In this document: positions 24,701 to 35,714 of the stretch, in pieces
How the letters are laid out: every line of letters starts with the position of its first letter
Position numbering within the stretch: position 1 is the stretch's first letter
DNA from: Linnemannia schmuckeri
Taxonomy: Eukaryota > Mortierellomycota > Mortierellomycetes > Mortierellales > Mortierellaceae
DNA: 64,000 nt
Reading direction: 5' to 3'
Assembly: GCA_029449235.1 (NCBI GenBank)
Contig: JANATG010000005.1
Location: 2,356,001-2,420,000, forward strand
Position numbers and translations under genes: made by a program
Notes under the pieces: generated by a model
Seen by the model: the letters and a program-made list of their open reading frames with translations, nothing else
The model's database searches: none
Told to the model about the DNA's origin: nothing

Positions 24701-25379
24701 CAGTGACATATTGTGATAAGATCTGCCAAGATCTGCAAGAATCGTGATTTTTCAGGGGTGATGTGCTACCTTGTGAACGGCCTTGCGTGCCGACGATGGC
24801 TTGACAGTATCAACCGCCATGTCAGAGTCTGCTGCAGCAGCCACAGAGCTGGGGGTTGATGATTCCTCCTTCCACATCCAGACAATCTTGCCCTCATCCT
24901 TGGCGGTAACATCAGTACCCTTGGCAACCACAGCGTAGACGTGGCGCAAAGTCGATTTGTGAAGTGTCTGAGCTGATCCTGCAAAAGAGTATCCTGGTGG
25001 TGTTGAGTATGAGAGAATGCACTTCTGATCCGCAGTCTATTATCGAAAACAAAGGTTGGCAGAGTTCACAGTCAGTATAAAGTCAAGGTTTCCTATGACC
25101 TTTTCAATTGAAGCCGTTGCTTGGCAGCTTTAGGCAGCCTTAAGTTCAACTTGTTCACACAATCGTTCAGGAGAACAAGAGGACTTGTTGACTCACATTA
25201 TAGAGTTGGACACCTTCGCCTTGGACAGCAACGACAAGTAAACCAGAGTCTTCCTCATAGTTTGCGGGCGTAGTATCTCTCTCCTCGGGCGAACAGCTCA
25301 CGGCCTGCTGCTGCTGGTGGTGGTGAGTTGTGGACGAGAAGCTCGCCAGGAGGAAGGGATCATTGACTGAGACAGGCAT
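21729..25379 (-). CDS. NOL11: NOL11 / Utp8-like nucleolar protein (t-UTP complex), about 1024 aa
   Basis: Six exons with consistent phases: 25197-25379, 24770-25036, 24206-24665, 23839-24084, 22153-23738, 21729-22061. The N-terminal half is a beta-propeller-like region (VVAVQGEGVQLYN, KIVWMWKEE, HKIHQLFVSALLPNHIIL, HTLTIWDIQYGTLQ). After MSLLGAMGKMRD comes an acidic/Lys-rich linker (22840-23090), then a helical C-terminal domain with WPLLELALQKLYDIPE and a final YAVEIIHL, which parallels the end of animal NOL11 (LYSIEVLEL). NOL11 belongs to the UTP-A/t-UTP subcomplex of the small-subunit processome and is needed for rDNA transcription and early 18S processing in the nucleolus. It lies head-to-tail with RPA49, 483 bp away. 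Family assignment is from order and motifs, without a search. Confidence 0.85.
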
Positions 25380-25862
25380 GGTAGGAAGATGAGTGTAGTG
25401 AATGAGTTATGTGTCGGGCAGAAGGATGGGTCCACTGGACAGAGGGGCAACAGGGGACGTGAAGGAAAGCAGGAAAAGAGAGGGAGAGGAGCAGAAGGAT
25501 TGAGAAGCAGGAGAAGGAGGGGGTTTACAGAGTTGCAATGGGTCCTCTGCCTTATGAGAAAAGCACTACTGAATGAGAGAGGTGCGAAAAAAAAGAAAAA
25601 AGAAAAATAGGATGCAATGTGGCTTAGCACTGTTTATCCTTTCTACAGTCCTACTTGACTTCAAAATTGGTGGCGCACTTCTACAACGGGAGACAAAACA
25701 CAAAACAGACACATAGTCAATTGCCACGATACAAAGAGATGTTCAAAAATGCAAAATGAGGTGATTATTCATTGACGGTTGGTTGTATCTATCAAATATT
25801 CCTGCATGGCTTCCGCAACATAGCAAGAGAGGGGTGGTTGTTGAGAGCCGTCGGTGCTCCAT

Positions 25863-27921
25863 TTACTTGGCCTTGGGACCACTATTGACGTTAAAAAAGT
25901 AGTAGACGCCGGTTTCAGTGATCATATACACATAACATATGCATTGGCAATACTCAATGAAAAAACCAGAATACTAACCGCTTGGGCAAGGGGAATGTGA
26001 GGGGAACGGTCAAGATGGCGCGCTTCATGGTCTTGGCATCCTCGTTCGAAACACCCGCCTGTGCCTTCTCGGTGGCAGTCAACTCGTTGACCTTGCAGCC
26101 CAATGACTTGTAGAGCTCGTTCACTCTGGTCTGCTTCATCGACAAGTCCTTGGTGAGAGCACCAGCATCCATGTTGAAGTTTTCAAGAGTCAATGCAATA
26201 GCGAGAATCCAGCAAAGCAACTTGTCCTTTGACTTTGGTGTGAATGTGTGTCTATTCGGTACAGCGCGGACAAAAGCAAAGTATAGGAGTAAGAAGACGT
26301 CCTTGATTGAGAAGAAGCACTTCTACACGGTCGACTCAACAATGACAGGCATTAGCATATCGCGATACATACCTCTTCTTGTCGACGCCCTCGGGGGACT
26401 CTGTGAATCTCTCGTACAAGTTCTCTATAATCACACTGGGAACGTCGCCCATGATCTTGTTCACAAACTCGTTATCGTCCAGCCTCTTGTCGGAAATAGT
26501 CCTGAAGGCCATCAGAAAGCTAATGTACATCAACAAGCGGATTCTATGGCGATCCTTTTTGCTGACAGATAATGCGGCAGTGAGGGCTCCATTGACATAA
26601 GAAGAGTTCTGGAAAGGCAAAGCAGCCAAAGGCTGGTTGGTTTTCTCGAGCAACGCCTTGAAAGGAATGACCTGATATTCCGCGGGTGTGATGAGAGTGT
26701 CGATCTTGTAGATATCCTCGACCTTTGTTGCAGCAAGATCGAAAGGAGGGATAGGTCTGTCCTCGTCGGCCTTGGCCTTGATACTCTCTGTAAATCATTG
26801 TAATTGAAAGATATAAAGTGAGCTGACCATTCTTCTCTGAAACAGATAAGCAAAGTATACAGCCACGCAATGTCGCTTCCGTACCCTTGGAAGGAAGAGC
26901 GCTTGTCTTTGCGGCAATAGAGTCGTGAAGAATCCCAGCAATGTTGTCCAAGGTGCTGACGTTGACGGCGTTGCGCTCCACAGACTTGATCTGCTGTTTG
27001 ATCTTCTTGGTACCGAAAGTGTCTCCCAAAATGTTCTTGGCTTGAATGAACTAAAATGCGGAAGTAACACGATTTTCGTGGCGTTTATGTCAGTCTCCAG
27101 ATTTCCTCTGGTAGCAAACATTCACACCCCTGGGTATCAACATTCGTGTGAACTTTCTTTCCCTGCTGATCGCGTACCTGCTCTTTGTTTGAAACGGGGA
27201 CCTTGACGTTCTTCAGTGTTTTGATAGTACGGTTGACAGAAACGACAGGGGCGTCCTTGAAAATAATCTTGTCAGTGTCCTTATCACGGATCGCAAGAAC
27301 GTATCTGTTGTAGTGTTTAAAGTCCAATGGAAAAATGTGTGGTCAGAGAATCATATCGTGACCTTTGTTAAAGTATCCCTCCATATCTCTCCAACCAATG
27401 TGACGAGCATATCTCTAATCGATGTGAAGAGTAACTCTTCGACCCGAGTTCTTCTGAATGTAATGTGTCACGAATATACACATGGTCCCCAAATGTCCTG
27501 ATGTGTCCCTCACCTGCAGTATCCAGCGCGAGCAGTCTCGCCAAAGTTCTGTCCGACAAACTCAACCTTTCCTGTGTCAGCCTCTACGATTCTCCTCTTC
27601 TTCTTGCTCTTCGACTCTTCCGAATCAGGCTTGTAGACGTTAAAGGGGACGCTCTTTGGTGGTGCAATTCCAGGAAATGCAGCTATCAGATGAAGTGCAT
27701 ATGGGACGTGATATACGAGTCAGTGGGAGCTGTGTGCAAATTGTTGTTGATGGTTCGTGTTTGTATTATTCTGTTGCCATTGGTGTTTGTGTCTCCATGA
27801 ATGTTGAGTGAAGAAATAACTTCATACCGAGGAAAGGTCCCTCGATACCGGCGTCGAGGTCAGCCTTGGCATATTCTAGTGTGACCTTGGGGCCCTCGGT
27901 GTTTTTTCTCTTTGATGACAT
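25863..27921 (-). CDS. RPA49: RNA polymerase I subunit RPA49 (A49/POLR1E), about 420 aa
   Basis: Seven exons, all phase-checked: 27828-27921, 27514-27682, 27178-27304, 26885-27050, 26373-26787, 25979-26251, 25863-25881. The N-terminal dimerisation part has FPGIAPPKSVPFNVY, a KSKKKRR basic run and VEFVGQNFGETARAGYC. Then come YVLAIRDKD, FIQAKNILGDTFGTKK (the A49-type FG/TKK segment) and YKIDTLITPAEYQVIP. The C-terminal tandem winged-helix part has LLMYISFLMAFRTI, DKLLCWILAIALTLENFNMD and NELYKSLGCKVNELT. RPA49 with RPA34.5 forms the TFIIF-like module of Pol I that supports initiation and elongation of rDNA. The last exon is only 19 nt (GPKAK plus stop). Length fits the family (about 415-430 aa). 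Confidence 0.93.
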
Positions 27922-29607
27922 GGTATGTGAGAGTCACTTTGTAGGTTGTTGTTGGAATGCAAAGAAACACTAAATGCACTTCTCACTTGTTGTTGTTTGC
28001 TTTTCTTTTTTTTTTTGGCAACTTGCTCTTGAAGGCTGAAATGTGACCGTTGAATGATGCTTTTGAAAACAAACCTGATTTCAGTCACATGATACCAATA
28101 AAGATTTGCCCAACCTGCTTGAACTCTTACGAAATCAAAAATTTGAAACGCAGAAGAGAGAGAGCTGCAAGGGTAAACTATGGCCAAGCAAACGACAAGT
28201 AAGCACCATTATTGTTCCTGACCGATGATTATCTGGTAAACACAAAACACTGCTGAAGCCCATTTGTCCCCCTTCGTCACAGATATATGAACAATTTAAT
28301 TGACTACGTATAAGGTCTGAGACCTTTCTTCGTCCGCAAATACGTTAGATGCGAGTCAGAGTCAGCTACTTTTTGCATTCTCTTTTTTTGCTTGGGAGTC
28401 AGCTACAAAGTCGCCGTTGTTCATGATAATTCATCATTGATGGTGATGATGAAAAGCGTTCATTTGATTGATACAATCCAACGGTAGGCGTAGATGGACG
28501 TGGGGATGATAGTAATTACCCGCCATATGGATAAAGAGATACTTTTTTTTACTTCTGTGCGCTCTTGAAGTTGAACCCTTGCTCTCAATTATGTGATGAC
28601 CGTCTACAGAGCCCATTTTCTTTTTTTTTCTGTAATATATATTATCTGAAAGTAAAGAACCCTTGCACATTACATCTTCTCCGAGAAAGAGAGGGCTGTA
28701 GTGCACCCCATACTCCCGTCCTCTCATATTGTCGGATGGCACTCTTACTACAGACCGATGAATATTCCGGGGGCAAAATGGTTACCCCTGTCCAGCCTAG
28801 ACTGCAAAAGGCCCGAGAAAAGTCGATCCCTACGAATTGGAAACAGACATACAGCCGGCGTATTGGTCATAGGTCGTCCTTTGTCATCCAAGGGTTTTAA
28901 GAGAGGGCGTCGACAGGGGCTGAAGCGTGGAAATCCATCAATCTCAACCTCGAAGGAGTAAAAAGAGAAGCGAGGGGACCGTGTTTGCTGGAACAGAAGC
29001 CCCTTCAGCCAATGACAGCGGACCTTTTCTTGATCACATCTCATTTCGCAGAAATTAGAAAGAACAGTTAACCGGGCTTGGCGCAAGAGGAAAAAAGTGA
29101 GGCTAGAAGTAATTTGACGGCGAAGGAAAAGAAAAGACAAAGATTGGCCTGGAGGGAGATAGGGAAGAGAGACAAATTGCATTGCCACAACGGAGATTTT
29201 GCGGGAGAATATTATGGCTTAGCAAACCATGGTTAGGTACAAAAAGAGAACAAACAAGATATGGCGCAGTGCAGCTAGTGCGGCAGCGTCGAGAAAGAAT
29301 ATAAATAGTATGAATGACCCCTGGCCCATTTTTTTTGCCACTCATCGTCTTCTTTTTCTTCTTCCTTTCTACTCTTTCATTTTCTACTTTACCCTCATTC
29401 TCTCTTCACCTCGCAACCCTGTCGTCTACTGTCGACTCAGCCAAGCAACCCTCCCTCCCTTGCTACATTCGATAAATCGACACCGTTGCTGCTGCTCACT
29501 CCACTACGCCCCCTCTCCTCTCTTCCGCTTTCTCCTTTCTTCACCCACAGCGCTTCCCTCTCTCTCGTACACACCTGGATAAAACCCTTTGACAACTACT
29601 ATTGATA
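27922..29607. other. Intergenic, promoters of RPA49 and the first aspartic protease
   Basis: I see no supported gene in 1.7 kb. Bases 27922-28190 are the RPA49 upstream region. Bases 29340-29607 are a strongly CT-rich leader before the protease ATG. A 146-codon open frame on the minus strand at 28748-29188 has no recognisable features. Confidence 0.4.
29300..29308 (+). promoter_or_regulatory. TATA-like box of the first aspartic protease
   Basis: The sequence tataaatag lies 300 nt before the ATG at 29608 and is followed by a long CT-rich stretch typical of fungal leaders. The transcription start was not determined. Confidence 0.45.
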
Positions 29608-31068
29608 ATGAAGATCACCACAACACTCTTCACCCTCGCTCTCGCAGCCCTTTCCGTCTGCGAGGCCTCCCCCGCGTTCGATGGCAAAATTGTCTCCCTT
29701 GTTCGCAATCCATCACACAAGAAGAACTTTAAGGCACACATCAGGAAGTTACGGCACAGGTAGGCTCCCTCCCCTTTTTTTACGACGTTAATTCTCATAC
29801 AAAAAAGCAGTAAAGATGACACTTTGTCCTGATTTCTAATGACCGTTTTTTTCTTTTGTGATTGATAGATACCCTCATATTAAAGCGGGAGAAAACACCA
29901 CCGTTAGTGCCGTAGGAGTCGGTGCTGTGCCAGTGGTAAATGTGGGCACTGACGTTGAGGTAAGAAAGGCAGAAGAACCCTTGAAACGTGTCATTAATAT
30001 TCCTTTGCCATCTCCCACCTTCCCCTGCTTGTTTGTATCGATGGTTTCAGTATTAATGTCATTTTACTAACAATCTTCTTTCTCTTTCTCCTTCACTCCT
30101 CTTCTAATAACACATAGTACTATGGACCTGTGCAAATTGGAAACCCCCCTCAGACATTTCATCTCAACTTTGACACAGGTTCAGCCGACATCTGGCTCCC
30201 TACCCTTTCCTGCAAAACCCAGTCCTGCACGGCCCACACCCGCTACAACGCCTCTGCCTCGACAACCTACCGTAAAGACGGTCGTCTTTGGGAAATCACC
30301 TATGGTGATGGGTCCGGAGCTAATGGAATCCTTGCCTCGGATATGGTCAACGTCGGGGGTATTCAGGTCCGTCAGACCATCGGGCTTGCCACCAACGAGA
30401 CTGAAGACTTTGCGTCTTCTCCCGAGGACGGTCTCTTTGGTCTGGGGTTCAACGCCATCCAGTCCGTCCCTGGTGTCAAGACCTTTATGGACAATGTTAT
30501 TGCTGCCAAGGCCGTCGCCCTCCCTGTCGTCTCAGCTTATCTCCCCTCGGTCCGTCGCAATGGAGGCAAGGATGGGCACTACCTCTTTGGCGCTATTGAT
30601 GATACCAAGTTCATTGGAAACCTGACTTACGTCCCTGTGACCCAGCAGGGATACTGGCAGATCACCATCGAGGATGTCTCTTTCAACGGCAAGTCGCTCA
30701 ACCATACCACCCAGGGCATCATCGACACCGGCTCCACTTTGGTCATGGTCAGCGATGCCGTTGCGGCCTCGATCCACAAGCACGTCAATGGCTCGTCGTT
30801 CTCTGACGATGCCCAGGGCTGGGTTGTGCCCTGCACTCTTGCCAACTCCACTGGAACGGTTGGTTTCACGATGGCTGGCAGGTCTTTTGAGGTGCCTCTG
30901 GCAGACCTGGCCTGGCAGGCGGTCACCAAGGGCAGCGAGACTTGTTACTCGGGTGTTCAAGGTGGTGCTGATGGACTTTGGATTCTGGGCGATGTTTTTA
31001 TCAAAAACAACTACTGTGTCTTTGACCATTCAGCCCAGGCATCCATTGGAATTGCCCCTCTCAAGTAA
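29608..31068 (+). CDS. Secreted aspartic protease (pepsin family A1), 397 aa
   Basis: Three exons: 29608-29759, 29869-29959, 30118-31068. The first ATG gives a signal peptide (MKITTTLFTLALAALSVCEA). A short propeptide with basic residues (HKKNFKAHIRKLRHR) follows. The mature enzyme starts near YYGPVQIGNP. Both catalytic Asp motifs are present: FDTGSADIW and IDTGSTLV. The flap Tyr is in ITYGDGSGANG. Cys pairs lie at SCKTQSC and around CTLANS..CYSG. The end LWILGDVFIKNNYCVFD and the final GIAPLK match the rhizopuspepsin group. It should act as an extracellular acid protease. The tandem copy at 31735 shares both intron sites. Confidence 0.95.
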
Positions 31069-31734
31069 CCTCTCTCTCTCTCTAATCGATAGCTGAGATG
31101 ATTTATGACGCCCATGCCATGAAAAAACAAGATATGTATTATTGTAGATTTTAGATAAGATCAATTGTAAATATACCCCCCTCCTTGATTCATTCTCTAT
31201 TCTTCTCTTTCTCTGACATTGACAAAATGCATGTCAAGGTAAATGATGGCATGCTTTTTGCTGTGAAGTGTTTTGAAATGGAATGTCATTGTGAGAAATT
31301 GGTGGCGTTTGAAAGTGACACAAATTACTTTATGAGACATCACTTTTGCGAGTGATCTTTGTTTTGAATCAGAAGAAAACGAGGGGTGTTTGAGGGATCC
31401 TTATTAAAAAAAAAAAAAAAAAAAAAAGCCAACTAAAAGTAAAGAGTCGGGAGCCGATACACACGAAAGGATAAGCACAAGGACGCCGATCCACGGATAG
31501 TGAAGCGCGTGTTTTTGTCGTAGGAATAATGCATCGTTCAGTGTTGAAAAAGAATAGGGAAAAAAATTTTACTATATGGAGCAGTCTTTATTGACGAAAG
31601 ATTTTTTTCGCGTCGTGTTCAGTTCAATGACTTTTTTTTTTTGTATTATTACCCCGCACTTTTCGTTTTTTTCCTTCTCTCTCCAACACACCAACACGCC
31701 CCAATTGCCAGCATCACCATCACTCATCATCACC
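31069..31734. repeat. Inter-protease spacer with an A22 run
   Basis: This is the spacer between the two proteases. It carries an A22 homopolymer (31406-31427) and a CT-rich leader at 31650-31734 before the second ATG. No gene is seen. Confidence 0.7.
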
Positions 31735-33195
31735 ATGAAAATATCTATCATATTACTCTCACTCGGCATCGCATCTCTAGTCCTGACAGATGGCGATCCA
31801 ACCACCACCTCCGGCTCTTCTTCAGTATTTGAAGTTCCTCTTGTCCGCAACCCAACCTACCGCGGTGACTTTCAAGCACAGATGCAGAAAATGAGGAACA
31901 GGTAAAAAAGCCTTTAACGAAGTGTCAAAAGTGATCACCTTTCATTTTCATAAAAGAGAGCTCAAATGTGGTTGAGGGTACAGAATGTAACACTCGTTTT
32001 TTTTCTCTCTCTTCTCGACGTGGATAGATATGGCTCGCCAGAAACTATTGCAGCTGCCAAGAAGGGTGTTGGGCTCGTCCCCGTCACCAATCCTGCCTTT
32101 GACACCGAGGTTAGCCGCATTTTTTTCCCTTGTCTCATCTACCTACGACGCCAACTCTCGCACACTTGAATACTCATACGAAGCGCTCTCATTTTTTTTT
32201 TCTTTTGTCCTTCATTTCGACGAAAAAAAAAACAGTACTATGGTCCAATCAACATTGGCACTCCAGGTCAAACATTCAACATGAATTTTGACACCGGCTC
32301 TGCCGACATCTGGCTCGCCTCCTCAACATGCTCAACCGCTGCCTGCAAATCCCACCGTCGCTTCAACTCCTCCTCTTCAAAAACCTTCCGTAACGACCCG
32401 GCAAAGCGGCGATTCCAAATCGCTTATGGCGACGGATCCTATGCAATGGGCCCTATCGGCACTGACATGGTTAACGTGGGAGGGGTTCAAATCCGACAAA
32501 CGATTGGGCTGGCGACGAACGAGAGTAGTGATTTTGAAGTTTCAAAGATGGATGGGATGTTTGGGTTGGCGTTTAGTTCGTTCGAGAGTGTGCCCGGGGT
32601 CAAGACATTTATGACGAATGCGATTGAGAAAAAGGCGGTGGCCTTACCAGTTGTGTCTGCTTACTTGCCATCGTTAAGGAGGAGTGGAGGTAAAGGGGGG
32701 CATTACTTGTTTGGAGCGATCGATTCGACAAAGTTTCATGGAGATTTAACCTATGTCCCGGTGACCGTCAGAGGGTACTGGCAGATCACAGTCCAGGACG
32801 TCCTCGTCAACAGCCAATCCCTCAACAGCTCCTTTCAAGGGATCGTCGACACGGGTACCACACTCGTCATCCTGGACGACAAAACCACGACCGCGCTGCA
32901 TTCTAAAATCAGAGGATCCTATTTCGACAAGGACGAGCAGGGTTGGGTAGTGCCGTGTTCGTTGAGTAAAGCCAAGGCAGGGTTTGTGGGGTTCAGATTG
33001 GAAGGGAGAGTGTTTGAGGTTCCGATGGCGGATATGGCGTGGGAGCCTTTGAGGAAGGGAAGTGAGGTGTGTTATTCGGGGGTCCAGAGTATGAATAGCC
33101 CTGTTTGGATCTTGGGGGATATGTTTATCAAGAACAATTATTGTGTCTTTAACCAGTCCACCATCGCCTCTGTTGGCATTGCGCCTCTCAAATAA
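31735..33195 (+). CDS. Secreted aspartic protease (pepsin family A1), tandem paralogue, 402 aa
   Basis: Three exons: 31735-31901, 32028-32109, 32236-33195. The introns fall at the same residues and phases as in the protease at 29608 (AG|A before RYGSP, and between GAG and TACTATGG). The signal peptide is MKISIILLSLGIASLVLTDG. The catalytic motifs are FDTGSADIW and VDTGTTLV; the second has Thr instead of Ser, which is common and compatible with activity. The flap is IAYGDGSYAMG. The enzyme ends WILGDMFIKNNYCVFN and GIAPLK. The two mature enzymes are clearly close paralogues, while the propeptides differ. Like its neighbour it should be a secreted acid protease. Confidence 0.95.
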
Positions 33196-33906
33196 ACCAA
33201 AACGGGATTTTTTTTCTTCTATGCTCGAAGAAAGCGAAAAAAAAGCGCCAAAAGTGACTTCTCAGGAGGAACGTGTACGTACAATTATGTGTTTTGACGC
33301 GTCGCCTACCTAGGATTGGAAGAAGGAAGGGGGTCGAGGGACGATCTTTTTTGATATTTGTGATTTGACGAACACAATTATGTACGTTGAGCATTTTTTT
33401 GCGGGTGTTTTGTAATGAAGAAGAAGAAGAGGAGGAAGAGGGAGTGGTTAGCACATATAATGATTCAGACCCACTCTTTCATTACAACCCACCAACCCAG
33501 AAGATCACTGCAAGGAGTCTACCCTCAGCAAAAAAAACACATCTCCATCCTTCTTCCTTTCCTTCCCTTAACTCAGCCCTTACTTATCGTACGCTCTATG
33601 ACCTCCCTCACCATCTTCTCAATTGCTGCGACCGTTTTCGTAGCCACGATGACCTGTGTCTGTCGATGATGCTGCTGAGGTTGTTGTTGGTGCTGTTGAG
33701 GGTGGTGTGTCCGCGAGTGCTATTTGAGATGAATATGGGGCAATTGAGTTCGAATAAAGGCGAACATGGAAAAAGTAAATCGCCAATGGCGTGTACATTT
33801 CATTATCTACACTTGGAATATATCAAGTGTTGTTTATGGTCTTTTAGTACTGCAATGTGTCCAATCGTTTTTTTTTTTTTTTTTTTTTTTTTTTTTCTAT
33901 TTGGAC
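33196..33906. repeat. Spacer with a T29 run between the protease pair and the F-box array
   Basis: A T29 homopolymer lies at 33868-33896, immediately before the stop of the first F-box/LRR gene. A CT-rich block at 33538-33597 leads to a 23-codon frame (33598-33669) with a hydrophobic, signal-like start. I could not connect it to a gene. Confidence 0.6.
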
Positions 33907-35484
33907 TCACGAAGAAGGAAAACCATAGCGACAATCATAAAACCTCGGCGTGAAATGAATATTATCATTCCGAACACTTCGTGCTTCAAACAACTCAAAC
34001 ATCGCCTCCCAGTCCTCAGAGTCCTTTGTCAGGGGCCCTGTAAACTCTCGCAGCCTCGGCCAATGCTTCAACATCCATTCTATATCCTCCGGGCGAGCAG
34101 TATCAAATGTCTTTTCGACTCTCACCGACCGTAACCTTCGTGAGTTAGTCATCTGGCCTAGTCCTGAATCTAGTCTCCATTGGATCGACGGGCCTTGCTT
34201 CTTGAGGGGTATCGGTGTTGATGTAGTTGTTGTTGTAGTTGTTTCTGTAGTTTCGATAGAAGAGTACTCCCACATAAAGTCCTCGTCTACGTCAAGGTCT
34301 TCGAGTTGCTCTAGTCGGGAGAGGTGCCAAAAGACTGTTGGGCTGAACAGGTTGTCGTTCTTGATGTCGTTGTCAAAATAGAGTCGGAGGCGTTTCAATC
34401 GTCGACACACCCAAGGCTGTGAGCTTGACTGTAGATCACTGAAAGCAACATGAAAGGCCTCCAGATCCTCGAGTTGGATACAGTTGTGCAGAATTTCTAG
34501 GACCATTGGACTTGTCACTTGGATGCATTCTCGTAGGTGGAGGACTCGTATCCCTGCAAACTGGCGGATTCGGAGCCAGTTAAAGCATTGCGGACCAAAT
34601 GCTTTCGCGTCGACTTCGAGACTTGTCAGTGCAGGGAGTCGACGCATAACGGCAGAAAGGAATTCGTCCGATTCCGGAACGCCGGTTAAACAGAGCTCCT
34701 GCAATTGTCGCCATGTCATCTGTTCCAGCGCTATTGCAAATTGTGGGATAGGAAATTCGGATCCTGCCATCTCCCATCGCATCTTTGTCAGGTTTGGGCA
34801 CCGTTTGAGCCACTCAAGATGAATGATTGTGTTGTTGATATCGCTGTGCGCAGTATTGATCCCGAGTGTGATGCGATCCAGCCCCGGAAACGTCATCGGG
34901 GGCACCAGATCCGACAACAGCCCATCTCGACCAAAACAAGCAATCTCCCTGAACTGTGCACATGTACCCCAAAAAGCATTCACGGGCGCCCTCCCCAACA
35001 GGTCAAAGACTCCCGTCAGTCGCAATGACCGAGGCTGCCGCAGAGTAGTCGTAATCGCATCCCAAAAGTCGTTCGATGGCGTATGATTGGCAAGATGTAT
35101 AGTCAGGTCCTGAATGGTCGGGTTCAATCGAATCAAGGCCGTATTATTGACCTCCTGCAAAACGGACCCCTGCGCTCGTCGTGTCGGATTGGCGCCCTTG
35201 AAATGGATCTCGAGCGAATAAAGCCCCGGAAAAACGATGCGGTAGTACTCCGGAGGGATGGTTCCGAAATTGTGGAGCCGTTGGACACTATCGGCGTTGG
35301 TTTGGAGTCGTGTGACATCTATGGGAAGTTTGCCGGTTTGGAGGGTAACGTCCTTCCAGATGAGGTGGGAGAGGGATTGGTGAAGGAGCCGGCAAGTGCG
35401 GACGATGATGACAATGTCGCGTTTGGTGAGAAAATTGCCGATGCAGGTGATGACTTCTTCTGGAAGATCGGTGATGTATGCCAT
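33907..35484 (-). CDS. F-box/LRR protein, intact, 525 aa
   Basis: Single exon. I chose the ATG at 35484 because it begins MAYITDLPEEVITCIGNFL, the F-box; 31 in-frame upstream codons are leader. The F-box runs to about residue 45 (RTCRLLHQSLSHLIWKDV). After it comes the array-specific pattern PPEYYRIVFPGLYSLEI, then LIRLNPTIQDLTIHL, NDFWDAITTTL, RCPNLTKMRWEM, WRQLQELCLTGVP and WVCRRLKRLRLYF, which are degenerate leucine-rich repeats. It ends with IEWMLKHWPRLREFTG. F-box proteins bind Skp1 in SCF ubiquitin ligases through the F-box, and the LRRs choose the substrate. The target is unknown. It is one of two copies in the array without a lesion. Stop codon is TGA. Confidence 0.9.
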   Translation of the reverse strand: MAYITDLPEEVITCIGNFLTKRDIVIIVRTCRLLHQSLSHLIWKDVTLQTGKLPIDVTRLQTNADSVQRLHNFGTIPPEYYRIVFPGLYSLEIHFKGANPTRRAQGSVLQEVNNTALIRLNPTIQDLTIHLANHTPSNDFWDAITTTLRQPRSLRLTGVFDLLGRAPVNAFWGTCAQFREIACFGRDGLLSDLVPPMTFPGLDRITLGINTAHSDINNTIIHLEWLKRCPNLTKMRWEMAGSEFPIPQFAIALEQMTWRQLQELCLTGVPESDEFLSAVMRRLPALTSLEVDAKAFGPQCFNWLRIRQFAGIRVLHLRECIQVTSPMVLEILHNCIQLEDLEAFHVAFSDLQSSSQPWVCRRLKRLRLYFDNDIKNDNLFSPTVFWHLSRLEQLEDLDVDEDFMWEYSSIETTETTTTTTTSTPIPLKKQGPSIQWRLDSGLGQMTNSRRLRSVRVEKTFDTARPEDIEWMLKHWPRLREFTGPLTKDSEDWEAMFELFEARSVRNDNIHFTPRFYDCRYGFPSS

Positions 35485-35714
35485 GAGAAGGTGGTTGTTG
35501 TTGCTGAATGTAAAGAACGACAGAAAGAGGAAAGTGCGTGAGAGCAGAAATTGAGCGACAAAATAAAAGGAGCGCAAAATGAAAATTGTAACGCGTTGTT
35601 ACCTCGTCACAGTCAAACATTAATTACTGATCAATGATCAGTGAGACCGATGTTGTAATATCAGTTGCATTAACTCTAATCAGGTTTAATCAATTATCAG
35701 TTATCATTCACCAA

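Noticed and set aside
28748..29188. A 146-codon open frame on the minus strand
   Set aside because: No recognised motif, unlike composition, and it overlaps what is probably the protease promoter.
33598..33669. A 23-codon frame with a signal-peptide-like start after a CT-rich leader
   Set aside because: No downstream exon resembling a protease or defensin could be found, so it was not called a gene.
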